From Photobacterium angustum (GTDB lineage Bacteria > Pseudomonadota > Gammaproteobacteria > Enterobacterales > Vibrionaceae): a stretch of 64,000 nucleotides of DNA. Every line of letters begins with the position of its first letter. Position 1 is the stretch's first letter. A model generated the notes under the pieces. That model was not told where the DNA came from and made no database searches. It saw only the letters and a list, made by a program, of their open reading frames with translations. A program made the translations under genes and the position numbers. The stretch spans positions 1 through 64,000 of the forward strand of contig NZ_PYOM01000026.1 in the NCBI RefSeq assembly GCF_003026365.1. The letters run 5' to 3'. Of this stretch, positions 44,764 through 53,396 are shown piece after piece.

Positions 44764-44979
44764 GTGAATCAATTCAACCCTAAAAAGTTGTTAAACAGTA
44801 AGTGGACTGCTGCAGTCCCTAAAAATAAAGAAAAACATTTTATTATTACTGAACTTGAAATTAATGAGGAAGGTAAGGTACTGCATTGCACGATGGAAGC
44901 AGTAATGTCTAAACGTGAATTTATAATTAATTGGCAAGACTTAAGAAATACTTCGTTGTGGCATCAAGGGTGGAAATAA
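44764..44979 (+). CDS. Trp-rich conserved small protein (TIGR02450-like)
   Basis: 71 residues from GTG at 44764, preceded by AAGAG; an upstream TTG at 44743 is in frame but fits the family less well. The pattern N-P-K-K-L-L-x-S-K-W-T-A, KHFIITELE, SKREFIINW and a final WHQGWK matches the tryptophan-rich TIGR02450 family of unknown function. It sits between two rudS copies and just upstream of a photolyase operon, a neighbourhood where the family is often found. Its role may be linked to the light response; that is inference. Confidence 0.75.
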   Translation: MNQFNPKKLLNSKWTAAVPKNKEKHFIITELEINEEGKVLHCTMEAVMSKREFIINWQDLRNTSLWHQGWK

Positions 44980-45108
44980 TGTGAGCAATGTTATTAAGAG
45001 AAAAGATGTAACTAATCATTACAGTATTATTACATTCAATATTATTTTATAGCAATATTACCCTTAATATTTTTGTGGTTTATATAATTAAGCGTCAACG
45101 GAGTATTT

Positions 45109-46062
45109 ATGGCGATTATAGTAGGAATAAGTGGTTGCCTTTTAGGACAACAAGTACGTTTTGACGGTGGTCATAAGCGTTTTAAATTCGCAGACGAAGA
45201 GTTAAGTGATTATTTTGAGTTCAAGCCTGTTTGTCCAGAAGTCGGCATTGGCATGACGATCCCGCGTCCAGTTATTCGTTTATTGGATAACAGCATTGAT
45301 ATTCGTTTAGTTGATAGTAAAGATACTACTCTTGATTACACGGATAAAATGAACGCATTTACTGATAATGTTTTACCTTCATTAGAAACATTATGTGGTT
45401 ACATTGTATGTGCTAAATCGCCTTCTTGCGGTATGGAGAGAGTGAAACTTTACCTTGATAATGGTCACTCAGTTCCTGGCGGCTCTGTGGGTATTTATAC
45501 AAAACGACTTATGCAGAAAATGCCTTGGTTACCGATTGAAGAGGACGGCCGTTTATGCGATCCCGTATTAAGAGAAAACTTTGTTTTTCGGGTTTATGCA
45601 CTTAATGATTTATATGAGAGTGTAAAAGGTGAAGACGGAATTACTCGCAATAAATTAATGAACTTTCATGCTCGATATAAATTAGCCTTGATGGCAAACC
45701 ATCCAGCAACGTACCGTAAGCTTGGTCAGTTATTAGCTAAAAGTCATCAATGGAGCGATATTAATGCGTTCTTTGTAGAGTATCGTCAATTATTAATGGA
45801 CGGTCTTAAGCATCGTTCAAATTGCAAAACGAATACGAATGTATTGCTACATATTCAAGGTTACTTTAAACGTGATTTAGATAAACAACAAAAAGCAGAA
45901 CTACGCGATGTTATTATGCGTTATCGTGAAGGTAACCTGCCATTAATTGCGCCGTTAACACTCATTAATCATCATTTATCATTAAATCCTAATGAGTATT
46001 TATCAAAGCAAGCTTATTTAGCGCCATATCCTGAAGCGTTGAAGTTACGTTATTCACTTTAA
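45109..46062 (+). CDS. rudS: RudS-type tRNA thiouridine desulfidase, copy 2
   Basis: 317 residues, alignable along its full length with copy 1 at 43793 and clearly a tandem duplication separated by the Trp-rich gene. The three DUF523 cysteines are kept (SGCLLG, PVCPEV, SPSCGM), as is the DUF1722 part (FHARYKLALMANH; GYFKRDLDKQQKAEL). The differences concentrate in the first 70 residues and the helical middle. No LitR-type box was found in its own 129-base leader; it has a CGGAG ribosome site. It may be read through from copy 1 or have a different promoter. Confidence 0.85.
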   Translation: MAIIVGISGCLLGQQVRFDGGHKRFKFADEELSDYFEFKPVCPEVGIGMTIPRPVIRLLDNSIDIRLVDSKDTTLDYTDKMNAFTDNVLPSLETLCGYIVCAKSPSCGMERVKLYLDNGHSVPGGSVGIYTKRLMQKMPWLPIEEDGRLCDPVLRENFVFRVYALNDLYESVKGEDGITRNKLMNFHARYKLALMANHPATYRKLGQLLAKSHQWSDINAFFVEYRQLLMDGLKHRSNCKTNTNVLLHIQGYFKRDLDKQQKAELRDVIMRYREGNLPLIAPLTLINHHLSLNPNEYLSKQAYLAPYPEALKLRYSL

Positions 46063-46191
46063 ATTTAGCATTGTGGAGTTTATGGGATATAACGCCGTTT
46101 ATTGAACTAATATAACCTTTAGGCTATATCAATATATTATTAAATGTAGTTTTTATATTTATTATTCTTTTCAATTATTCAAGGTAGAAAA

Positions 46192-47460
46192 ATGAAAGAC
46201 GAAACGCTATCCATTCATAGTGGTTATGAAACCGATCCGACAACCAAATCAGTCGCAACGCCGATTTATCAAACGGTTGCCTATGAGTTTGATGATGCAC
46301 AACACGGCGCAGATCTTTTTAATCTTGAAGTGCCGGGAAATATTTACACTCGTATCATGAACCCAACCAATGACGTATTAGAAAAACGCATGGCCGCGCT
46401 TGAAGGAGGTATTGCAGGTTTAGTGGTGAGTGCTGGAAGCGCTGCGATTCACTATGCGATTTTAACCTTAGCTCAAGCTGGGGATAATATCGTATCAACA
46501 CCACAACTCTATGGCGGAACTTATACGCTATTTGCTCATATGCTACCAAGCCAAGGAATTGAAGTTCGGTTTGCAAAAGATGATAAGCCAGAATCTATGG
46601 CTGCGTTAATCGATGAAAATACCAAAGCGGTCTATTGTGAAAGTATTGGTAATCCTAGTGGTAATATCATTGATATAGAAAGGGTATCTCAACTAGCACA
46701 TGATAAAGGTGTACCTGTTATTGTAGACAACACGGTTGCAACTCCTGTGCTATGCAAACCTATTGAATTTGGAGCAGATATTGTTGTGCACTCATTGACA
46801 AAGTATGTGGGTGGACATGGGACAACATTAGGTGGTGTTATTGTTGATTCAGGGAAATTTCCATGGGCACAGTATAAAGATCGATTTCCTGTATTTAGCC
46901 AACCAGAGCCGTCTTATCATGGTGTTGTATATAATGAGGCCTTTGGTGAAGCGGCATTTATTGGTAGAGCACGAACTGTGCCACTAAGAAATACAGGTGC
47001 TGCGCTGTCTCCTATGAATGCGTTTATGCTGATACAAGGTTTGGAAACTTTACCATTACGAATGGAGAGACATACAGAAAATGCTCTTAAAGTTGCACAA
47101 TATCTCGCTAACCATGACCAAGTGAGTTGGGTTAACTATGCTGGTCTTCCTGATTCAGATTATTACGAGTTATCACAAAAATATACCAAGGGTAAACCTT
47201 CTGCGATCTTGTCGTTTGGATTGAAAGATGGTTATGAAGCAGGTGTTCGTTTTTATGATGAGCTCGGTTTATTTAAACGCTTGGTGAATATTGGTGATGC
47301 TAAATCACTGGCTTGTCATCCTGCCTCAACCACGCATCGACAAATGACACCAGAAGAGCAGTGCCAAGCTGGTGTTTATCCTGAAATGATCAGACTATCT
47401 ATCGGCATTGAACATATTGATGACATTATTGCTGATTTAGAACAAGCTCTTAACGCATAA
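46192..47460 (+). CDS. metY: O-acetylhomoserine sulfhydrylase (homocysteine synthase)
   Basis: 422 residues, PLP-dependent Cys/Met-metabolism family. The cofactor Lys is in VHSLTKYVGGHGT, and the long-form residues typical of MetY/O-acetylhomoserine enzymes are present (PIYQTVAYEFDDAQHGADLFNL; RIMNPTNDVLEKRMAALEGG). It combines O-acetylhomoserine with sulfide to make homocysteine. It lies 129 bases after the second desulfidase on the same strand, so it may consume sulfide liberated there; that functional link is inference. It is followed by a hairpin. Confidence 0.92.
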   Translation: MKDETLSIHSGYETDPTTKSVATPIYQTVAYEFDDAQHGADLFNLEVPGNIYTRIMNPTNDVLEKRMAALEGGIAGLVVSAGSAAIHYAILTLAQAGDNIVSTPQLYGGTYTLFAHMLPSQGIEVRFAKDDKPESMAALIDENTKAVYCESIGNPSGNIIDIERVSQLAHDKGVPVIVDNTVATPVLCKPIEFGADIVVHSLTKYVGGHGTTLGGVIVDSGKFPWAQYKDRFPVFSQPEPSYHGVVYNEAFGEAAFIGRARTVPLRNTGAALSPMNAFMLIQGLETLPLRMERHTENALKVAQYLANHDQVSWVNYAGLPDSDYYELSQKYTKGKPSAILSFGLKDGYEAGVRFYDELGLFKRLVNIGDAKSLACHPASTTHRQMTPEEQCQAGVYPEMIRLSIGIEHIDDIIADLEQALNA

Positions 47461-47471
47461 TTTCTTTCGCG

Positions 47472-47497
47472 GTGGCAATCATTATTTTGATTGCCAC
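47472..47497 (+). terminator. 10-bp hairpin after metY
   Basis: GTGGCAATCA-ttattt-TGATTGCCAC. No T-run follows, so it may stabilise the 3' end rather than terminate. Confidence 0.5.
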
Positions 47498-47568
47498 AAT
47501 ACTTAGCTTGTTTCAAATTGCTACTCATTTCCTCTTTTTTTGATGTGATACAACTCTAATTTCAATCT

Positions 47569-47639
47569 TGTACAAAGTTAAAGTATTGTACAAGTTGGAG
47601 ATTTAACACTATAGTTATACATGAAGAGGTAATTGTACA
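47569..47639 (+). promoter_or_regulatory. Two perfect LitR-type operators before the regulator gene
   Basis: TGTACA (47569) with exactly 12 bases to TGTACA (47587), and TATACA (47616) with exactly 12 bases to TGTACA (47634). Both fit T(G/A)TACA-N12-TGTACA, which I recall as the box of the class II LitR homologue of Pseudomonas putida. They lie 57-127 bases upstream of the TTG start of the regulator and suggest autoregulation of the whole operon. Confidence 0.8.
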
Positions 47640-47695
47640 AGTTTGTATTTTTATGTTCTTAAGCTAATTATGTAATAACGAATAAAGGTAATAAT

Positions 47696-48487
47696 TTGAA
47701 CGTTGAAATTAAGTTATATTCAATTAGTGAAGTATCTGAAGTAACGGGGGTTAACTCTGTAACTTTACGTGCATGGCAGCGTAGATATGGTTTATTAGTA
47801 CCTCAACGAACCCCAAAAGGTCATCGCCTTTATACCGATAGCGACATTACTAAAATCCATGAAATTTTAACTTGGTTAGCGAAAGGAGTTTCAATTGGTA
47901 AGGTTAAACCTTTATTAGAAGGTACTGCTGAACATCATGAATTAAATGTTGAAAAAATAGAAATGGTTGACGAAACCATCTATTTAATTGAGCAGGGTAA
48001 AGTACAACAAATAGAAAAACGTGTACGTGAAGCACTAAAACTTTATCCATTTATTGTTTTAGAAGAGCAGTTTTTAAAGCCAATTGAACAATATATAACA
48101 CGTAGTGATAATCCATTAAAAACATTACAAAAAAGTGTGTGGAACTCAGCACTAACGCAATGCTTTATTACCGTATTAGCGAAAGTTAATTCAGATAAAA
48201 ACACCCCAAGTCTCGTACTGAGTTATTCATCATCTGATAATCATTTGGTATGGCAACAAGCTTTAAAACTAGCGTATGAAGGTTATTACGCGGTTGTTTT
48301 ATCTGACTTATTAGGAAAAATCACGGGATTATCAGCATTTATAACAGAGCATGATATTAAGAGTGTCTATATCGTTGGAGAAAACAAGCTTGATAATAAA
48401 CAGTTAGCTGACATTGAAATAATAGAAAAAGAAAGCAATGTTCAAGTTTCTTTTATTGGAAGTATAAAAATGATCCACCAGCAGTAG
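47696..48487 (+). CDS. litR: MerR-family LitR-type light-response regulator
   Basis: 263 residues from TTG at 47696, with an AAAGGT ribosome site. The N-terminal MerR winged helix (about 5-72; SVTLRAWQRRYGLL, GHRLYTDSDI) is typical of the LitR/CarA group. The C-terminal part has the cobalamin-domain fold outline, but the B12 signature DxHxxG is degraded: S-D-N-H is followed by a Trp where the Gly should be, and no E-H lid pair is seen. It therefore resembles the B12-independent class II LitR proteins that need a separate light sensor. It heads the photolyase operon and has two operator boxes upstream. Confidence 0.82.
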   Translation: MNVEIKLYSISEVSEVTGVNSVTLRAWQRRYGLLVPQRTPKGHRLYTDSDITKIHEILTWLAKGVSIGKVKPLLEGTAEHHELNVEKIEMVDETIYLIEQGKVQQIEKRVREALKLYPFIVLEEQFLKPIEQYITRSDNPLKTLQKSVWNSALTQCFITVLAKVNSDKNTPSLVLSYSSSDNHLVWQQALKLAYEGYYAVVLSDLLGKITGLSAFITEHDIKSVYIVGENKLDNKQLADIEIIEKESNVQVSFIGSIKMIHQQ

Positions 48488-48544
48488 CAGTTAAAATATC
48501 TAACAGCTTATTTATTTTAATAAGCTAATAGAATAGGAGTGATG

Positions 48545-50014
48545 ATGACAAATAAGACAGTAACTGAGCAACACGTTGTTATTTGGTTTCGTTCAGATTT
48601 ACGTGTTGTTGATAATACAGCATTAAATCATGCAATCGATAGTGGGCTTCCTATTATCGCACTCTTTATTGCAACGCCTATGCAGTGGCACCAACATAAT
48701 ATGGCGGCAGTTCAAGTAGACTTTATTCATCGTCGGTTACAAGTATTAAAGCAACAGTTGGCTAAACGCAATATTCCTTTGCAAGTGATTGAAGTTAATG
48801 ACTTCGCTGAATCAGTTCATGTTATTGATCAGGTTTGTTTTGATTATAATGCTGTGCATGTTTTTGCGAATAAACAATATCCAATTAATGAGCAACAACG
48901 TGATAACTTTGTAGGCGAACTTATTGCAAAAAAAGGTATAAAATTCAGTATCTTTGATGATAATTATATTTTGCAACCTGAAACGGTTTTAACGCGTGAT
49001 GGGGAGTTATTCAAAGTATTCACGCCTTTTAGAAACGCATGGATAAAACGTTTTACGTTATCCCCTAGTTACCCTGTAACAAAAAAAAGTGACATTGTAA
49101 CTAGCGATGCGGTGTTCAAATTGCTGTCTGTAAGTAATCCAATCAAAGCATTCAATTATCCCATCATTGATAGCGTGTTATGGCCTGTAGATGAAGAAAC
49201 TATTGCACAAAGGCTAGAAACGTTCTTTGAAACAAAAGCAGAAACATATCACCAGAACAGAGATTTTCCTGCTATTGATGGTACGAGTTGTTTATCTCCT
49301 TATCTAGCAATTGGTGCGCTATCAGCTAGGCAGTGTTTGTATCAGCTATTACAGCACTTTCCAAATGCATTAGAAATTAATAAGGATGATGGCGCTTTTA
49401 CATGGTTAAACGAGATTGTATGGCGTGAGTTTTATGGTCATTTACTTCATCGTTACCCTGAATTAAGTCAACATCAGCCATTTCAAAAGTTTACTCGGTT
49501 TGTGCAATGGAAAGATGACGCAGTATTACTTAAAGCATGGCAAGAAGGAAAAACAGGGTTCCCAATTGTCGATGCCGCTATGAGGCAATTGAGATCAACA
49601 GGTTGGATGCATAACCGTTTACGTATGATCACGGCAAGTTTTCTAACGAAAGATCTGTTATGTGATTGGCGTGTAGGTGAGCAGTGGTTTATGCAACACC
49701 TCATTGATGGTGATTTCGCATCCAATAACGGAGGTTGGCAGTGGGCCGCATCAACAGGTACTGATGCACAACCTTATTTCAGAGTATTTAACCCAACACT
49801 ACAAGGGCAACGATTTGATCCAAAAGGTGATTTCATCCGTACATGGGTTAAGGAATTAGAACATGTTCCGGATAAATACATACACACGCCGCATCAATGG
49901 GCGAGTGCAGAATCACTGAATTATCCATTGCCGATTGTCGATCATAAGGAAGCTCGTCTAATCGCAATTGAGTCTTTTAAACAAGCAAAGGCTTATATGG
50001 ATATTCATCAATAA
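48545..50014 (+). CDS. phrB: Deoxyribodipyrimidine photolyase, class I CPD type
   Basis: 489 residues from the ATG at 48545 (AGGAG ribosome site). The N-terminal antenna-binding domain (about 8-135) starts VVIWFRSDLRVVDNTAL. The FAD domain contains the conserved WLNEIVWREFYGHLL, TGFPIVDAAMRQLRSTGWMHNR and the strongly conserved NNGGWQWAASTGTDAQPYFRVFNP block. It repairs cyclobutane pyrimidine dimers with blue/near-UV light. It is the second gene of the LitR-type operon, 57 bases after the regulator. Confidence 0.95.
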   Translation: MTNKTVTEQHVVIWFRSDLRVVDNTALNHAIDSGLPIIALFIATPMQWHQHNMAAVQVDFIHRRLQVLKQQLAKRNIPLQVIEVNDFAESVHVIDQVCFDYNAVHVFANKQYPINEQQRDNFVGELIAKKGIKFSIFDDNYILQPETVLTRDGELFKVFTPFRNAWIKRFTLSPSYPVTKKSDIVTSDAVFKLLSVSNPIKAFNYPIIDSVLWPVDEETIAQRLETFFETKAETYHQNRDFPAIDGTSCLSPYLAIGALSARQCLYQLLQHFPNALEINKDDGAFTWLNEIVWREFYGHLLHRYPELSQHQPFQKFTRFVQWKDDAVLLKAWQEGKTGFPIVDAAMRQLRSTGWMHNRLRMITASFLTKDLLCDWRVGEQWFMQHLIDGDFASNNGGWQWAASTGTDAQPYFRVFNPTLQGQRFDPKGDFIRTWVKELEHVPDKYIHTPHQWASAESLNYPLPIVDHKEARLIAIESFKQAKAYMDIHQ

Positions 50015-50034
50015 CCCCGGTGGAGGAATAAATA

Positions 50035-50472
50035 ATGGACGCAGTGATAAACCCTGCATTAATTAAGTTTTTTAATGTATATGGACAACTAGGAAAGGAC
50101 AACCTCTCTCAATTGTCTGACGTTTATCATCACTTAGTTATTTTTGAAGATCCTGCACATAAAATTGAAGGTTTTAGTGCTTTAGAAGCTTACTTTTTTA
50201 ACCTTTATCAAAATATAAACAGCTGTCGATTTGTTATTAATAGCTACGTAGAAGATGATCATGAAGCATTTGTTCAATGGACAATGCACTTTTCACATCC
50301 TCGATTACAAAATGGTAAAGAACGCACTTTAGAAGGCTGTACTCAGCTGAAATTTGAACAAGATAAAGTGATTTATCATCGTGATTATTTCGATATGGGA
50401 GAAATGATTTATGAAGGTCTACCCATGTTTGGACGCATTATTCGACACATCAAATCAAGGTTAGGGCAATGA
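50035..50472 (+). CDS. NTF2-like (SnoaL-type) protein
   Basis: 145 residues, soluble, with the cone-shaped NTF2/SnoaL pattern (helical start, then FEDPAHKIEGFSALEAYF and strands such as AFVQWTMHFSH). Homologues accompany photolyase and FAD-oxidoreductase genes in light- or singlet-oxygen-responsive operons; the reaction is unknown. It has a GGAGG ribosome site and overlaps the next gene by 4 bases (ATGA), so it is translationally coupled. Confidence 0.72.
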   Translation: MDAVINPALIKFFNVYGQLGKDNLSQLSDVYHHLVIFEDPAHKIEGFSALEAYFFNLYQNINSCRFVINSYVEDDHEAFVQWTMHFSHPRLQNGKERTLEGCTQLKFEQDKVIYHRDYFDMGEMIYEGLPMFGRIIRHIKSRLGQ

Positions 50473-51197
50473 ATCAGGTATTGATCACAGGTGCTAGTTC
50501 AGGGATTGGCAAACAGCTTGCATGTGATTATGCAGATAACGGATGGCGTGTTATTGCTTGTGGTCAAAATGCGCAGCGTCTAGATAAATTACAAGAAGAG
50601 CATCAAACAATTGAAACATTACGTTTTGATGTGACAGATTTTGAAAACACACGATTGGCGCTTACATCTTTAGAGACACTACCAGAGTTAATTATTTTAA
50701 ATGCGGGTACGTGTGAGTACATTAATGAAGGAAAGATTGATACAGCATTAGTTAAACGTGTTTTCGATGTCAATGTGTACGGGGTTCTACATTGCATAGA
50801 AGCTTTACAAGCGCGATTTAACCAAAAAACGCATTTAGTCATTATTAGTTCTTCTGCCAGCTTTGTCGCTTTACCACGTGCAGAAGCCTATGGCGCCTCT
50901 AAGGCTGCAATGAGCTATATCACTCAAGCACTTGCTGTTGATCTTGCTTTTTTGAATATGAAAATTACGTTAGTGAATCCTGGTTTTGTAAAAACGCCAC
51001 TAACAGATAAAAACGATTTTACGATGCCAATGTTAGTATCACCCGAATATGCATCAAAAAAAATAAGATCAGGTATTGCTGCTGGAAAAAAAGAAATTAG
51101 TTTTCCAGCTACTTTTACACTGTTTCTTAAATCTATTGCGCTTTTGCCAATTACACTTCGATTGGCTGTGATTAAACTAATGACGGGGAAATCATAA
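50469..51197 (+). CDS. Short-chain dehydrogenase/reductase
   Basis: 242 residues. The NAD(P)-binding TGASSGIG motif is at residues 7-14, the NAG motif in ILNAGT, the catalytic Ser in ISSSASF and the Y-x-x-x-K pair in YGASKAA. It is a complete classical SDR. It overlaps its neighbours by 4 bases upstream and 1 base downstream, so it is tightly coupled within the operon. Its substrate is probably a lipid or lipid-derived carbonyl made by the adjacent enzymes (inference). Confidence 0.9.
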   Translation: MNQVLITGASSGIGKQLACDYADNGWRVIACGQNAQRLDKLQEEHQTIETLRFDVTDFENTRLALTSLETLPELIILNAGTCEYINEGKIDTALVKRVFDVNVYGVLHCIEALQARFNQKTHLVIISSSASFVALPRAEAYGASKAAMSYITQALAVDLAFLNMKITLVNPGFVKTPLTDKNDFTMPMLVSPEYASKKIRSGIAAGKKEISFPATFTLFLKSIALLPITLRLAVIKLMTGKS

Positions 51198-52540
51198 TGA
51201 AAATAGCCATTATAGGTTCCGGTATTTCAGGCTTGACGTCCGCTTGGTATTTACATCAAGAACACGAAGTTACTGTTTACGAGGCAAACAGTTATGTCGG
51301 TGGGCATACTGCAACGGTTGATGTCACTGTAGATAGCGGTGATTATGCCATCGATACTGGGTTTATTGTTTTTAATGATCGTACTTATCCAAACTTTGAA
51401 AATTTGCTTGAACAGCTTGAAATAGCAGGGAAGCCAAGCGAAATGAGCTTTAGTGTTCATAATGAACGTACGGGGCTTGAATATAATGGGCATACTATTT
51501 CATCACTATTTGCTCAGAAACGTAATTTATTGAATCCCGCCTTTTATCGTTTTTTGTATGAAATCACTCAGTTTAATAAGCTTGCTAAAAAGGTTGTTGG
51601 TGATAGTGAGTCAATGAATCAAACACTTGGTGATTTTTTAATTCAGCATCAGTTTAGTGATTACTTTGCCGAAAATTATATCTTACCGATGGGGGCTGCC
51701 ATTTGGTCTTCAACGTTATCAGATATGAGACGTTTTCCCTTAGCTTTCTTTTTACGCTTTTTCTTAAACCATGGTTTGTTAGATATTACTAATCGTCCAC
51801 AGTGGCGTGTAATACCAGGTGGTTCACGTGAATATGTTCGGAAAATGATGTCTTATATCGGGGATTGTATTCATTTAAATAGCCCAGTATCTTCAGTTAA
51901 GCGCAATAAAGGTAAGGTAATTGTTACGGTTAATACTAAGCAAGAAGAATTCGATCAAGTCATTTTTGCTTGTCATAGTGATCAAGCGTTAAAAATGCTG
52001 TCTGATGCAACATCAGAAGAAAACTACGTGTTATCAGATATTCATTATCAAGAAAACGAAGTTGTTCTTCATACCGATACATCTTTATTACCTAAACGTC
52101 ATACTGCATGGGCATCTTGGAATTATTCGTTACCTAAATCTCGTGATGCTCGAGAACGTAATTTAGCGTCACTGACTTATAACATGAATATACTTCAAGG
52201 CATTCTAGCACCTGAAACGTTTTGTGTAACCCTTAACCAAACTGAGTCAATAGATAAAGACAAAATATTGCGTAAATTTGTTTATTCTCATCCTGTTTTC
52301 AATTCTAAAAGTATTGCGGCTCAGCAAAAGCGTCATCTGATAAATGGACAAAATCAAACATGGTTCTGTGGTGCGTATTGGTATAACGGTTTTCATGAAG
52401 ACGGGGTACGTAGCGCGTTAGATGTTGTTGAAGCAATAAAAATGCAATCATTGACACAATCAGAAGTTGAAGATGATACAGCGCAATCTCTGAATGTTTC
52501 TCTTGAACCATCGTACAATAGTGTCATACGAAGTTATTAG
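51197..52540 (+). CDS. FAD-dependent amine-oxidase-like oxidoreductase
   Basis: 447 residues. The dinucleotide fold begins IAIIGSGISGLTSAWYL, followed by the EANSYVGGHTATV motif of flavin amine oxidases and desaturases. The C-terminus has the FAD-contacting WFCGAYWYNGFHEDG block. Homologues are found next to DUF1365 and cfa genes in many bacteria and are thought to modify unsaturated or cyclopropane acyl chains. Start and stop overlap by one base with the SDR, and the DUF1365 start follows the stop directly. Confidence 0.88.
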   Translation: MKIAIIGSGISGLTSAWYLHQEHEVTVYEANSYVGGHTATVDVTVDSGDYAIDTGFIVFNDRTYPNFENLLEQLEIAGKPSEMSFSVHNERTGLEYNGHTISSLFAQKRNLLNPAFYRFLYEITQFNKLAKKVVGDSESMNQTLGDFLIQHQFSDYFAENYILPMGAAIWSSTLSDMRRFPLAFFLRFFLNHGLLDITNRPQWRVIPGGSREYVRKMMSYIGDCIHLNSPVSSVKRNKGKVIVTVNTKQEEFDQVIFACHSDQALKMLSDATSEENYVLSDIHYQENEVVLHTDTSLLPKRHTAWASWNYSLPKSRDARERNLASLTYNMNILQGILAPETFCVTLNQTESIDKDKILRKFVYSHPVFNSKSIAAQQKRHLINGQNQTWFCGAYWYNGFHEDGVRSALDVVEAIKMQSLTQSEVEDDTAQSLNVSLEPSYNSVIRSY

Positions 52541-52541
52541 T

Positions 52542-53396
52542 ATGGGTAAAGATAACCAGCTTAGAAGCGGTATTTTTCAAGGATGGGTTAGGCATCGACG
52601 TTTTACTCCAGTGGATCATAGATTCACCTATTCTATGTTTATGCCCCATATCCACTTAAACGAATTAGATCAGTTGGATAAACAAGTGAAAGGTTTTGGA
52701 TTATCACTGTTTAATTTCGCTCGATTTCGACGTGATGATTACGTAAAAGGGGATCCTGATTTAGCTCAAGCCGTAAAAGATAAGGTCTATGCGCTAACAG
52801 GGAAAATGATTGATGGCAATGTCACTATGTTATGCCACTTACGTTACTGCGGATTGTATTTTAGCCCACTTAATTTGTATTACCTCCATGATAATGAAGG
52901 TCAATGGCAATATATGTTAGCCGAAGTAAGTAATACACCTTGGAACGAGCGCCATTACTATGCGATACCGGCACCGCAATATTGGCAGGGACGTGAATAT
53001 AGCCATGATAAGGCATTTCATGTTTCACCGTTTAACCCTATACATCAACAGTATCATTGGCGAGTAACAGAGCCTGATAGCAATTTACTGGTTAATTTAG
53101 CTGTTAGTCGATATAAAGATTGCATCTCTCCGAGCGAGTATTCGAATGATTTGAAAAATAGCCATCAAAAAGTCTTTGATGCCACCATGCAGATGCGTAA
53201 ACAAAACTTCACATCTGCAATACTTATTAAGCAATTACTGCTTACACCGATTATGACAATAAAGGTTGTTATAGGTATTTATTGGCAAGCGCTTAAATTA
53301 TTTATTAAAGGCGTACCAATTTATGATCACCCAAATAACACACCGTATGAAAAAGTAAATAAACATAAGATTAAACGAGGGAATGACAATGCTTAG
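52542..53396 (+). CDS. DUF1365 protein
   Basis: 284 residues from the ATG at 52542, one base after the previous stop. The family pattern is clear: GWVRHRRFTPVDHRFTYSMFM, NPLNLYYLHDNEGQW-like strands and EVSNTPWNERHYYAIP, with HVSPFNP near the middle. DUF1365 genes are almost always next to cfa and FAD oxidoreductase genes and belong to the singlet-oxygen regulon in Rhodobacter. The biochemical role is unknown. It overlaps the cfa start by 8 bases. Confidence 0.85.
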   Translation: MGKDNQLRSGIFQGWVRHRRFTPVDHRFTYSMFMPHIHLNELDQLDKQVKGFGLSLFNFARFRRDDYVKGDPDLAQAVKDKVYALTGKMIDGNVTMLCHLRYCGLYFSPLNLYYLHDNEGQWQYMLAEVSNTPWNERHYYAIPAPQYWQGREYSHDKAFHVSPFNPIHQQYHWRVTEPDSNLLVNLAVSRYKDCISPSEYSNDLKNSHQKVFDATMQMRKQNFTSAILIKQLLLTPIMTIKVVIGIYWQALKLFIKGVPIYDHPNNTPYEKVNKHKIKRGNDNA

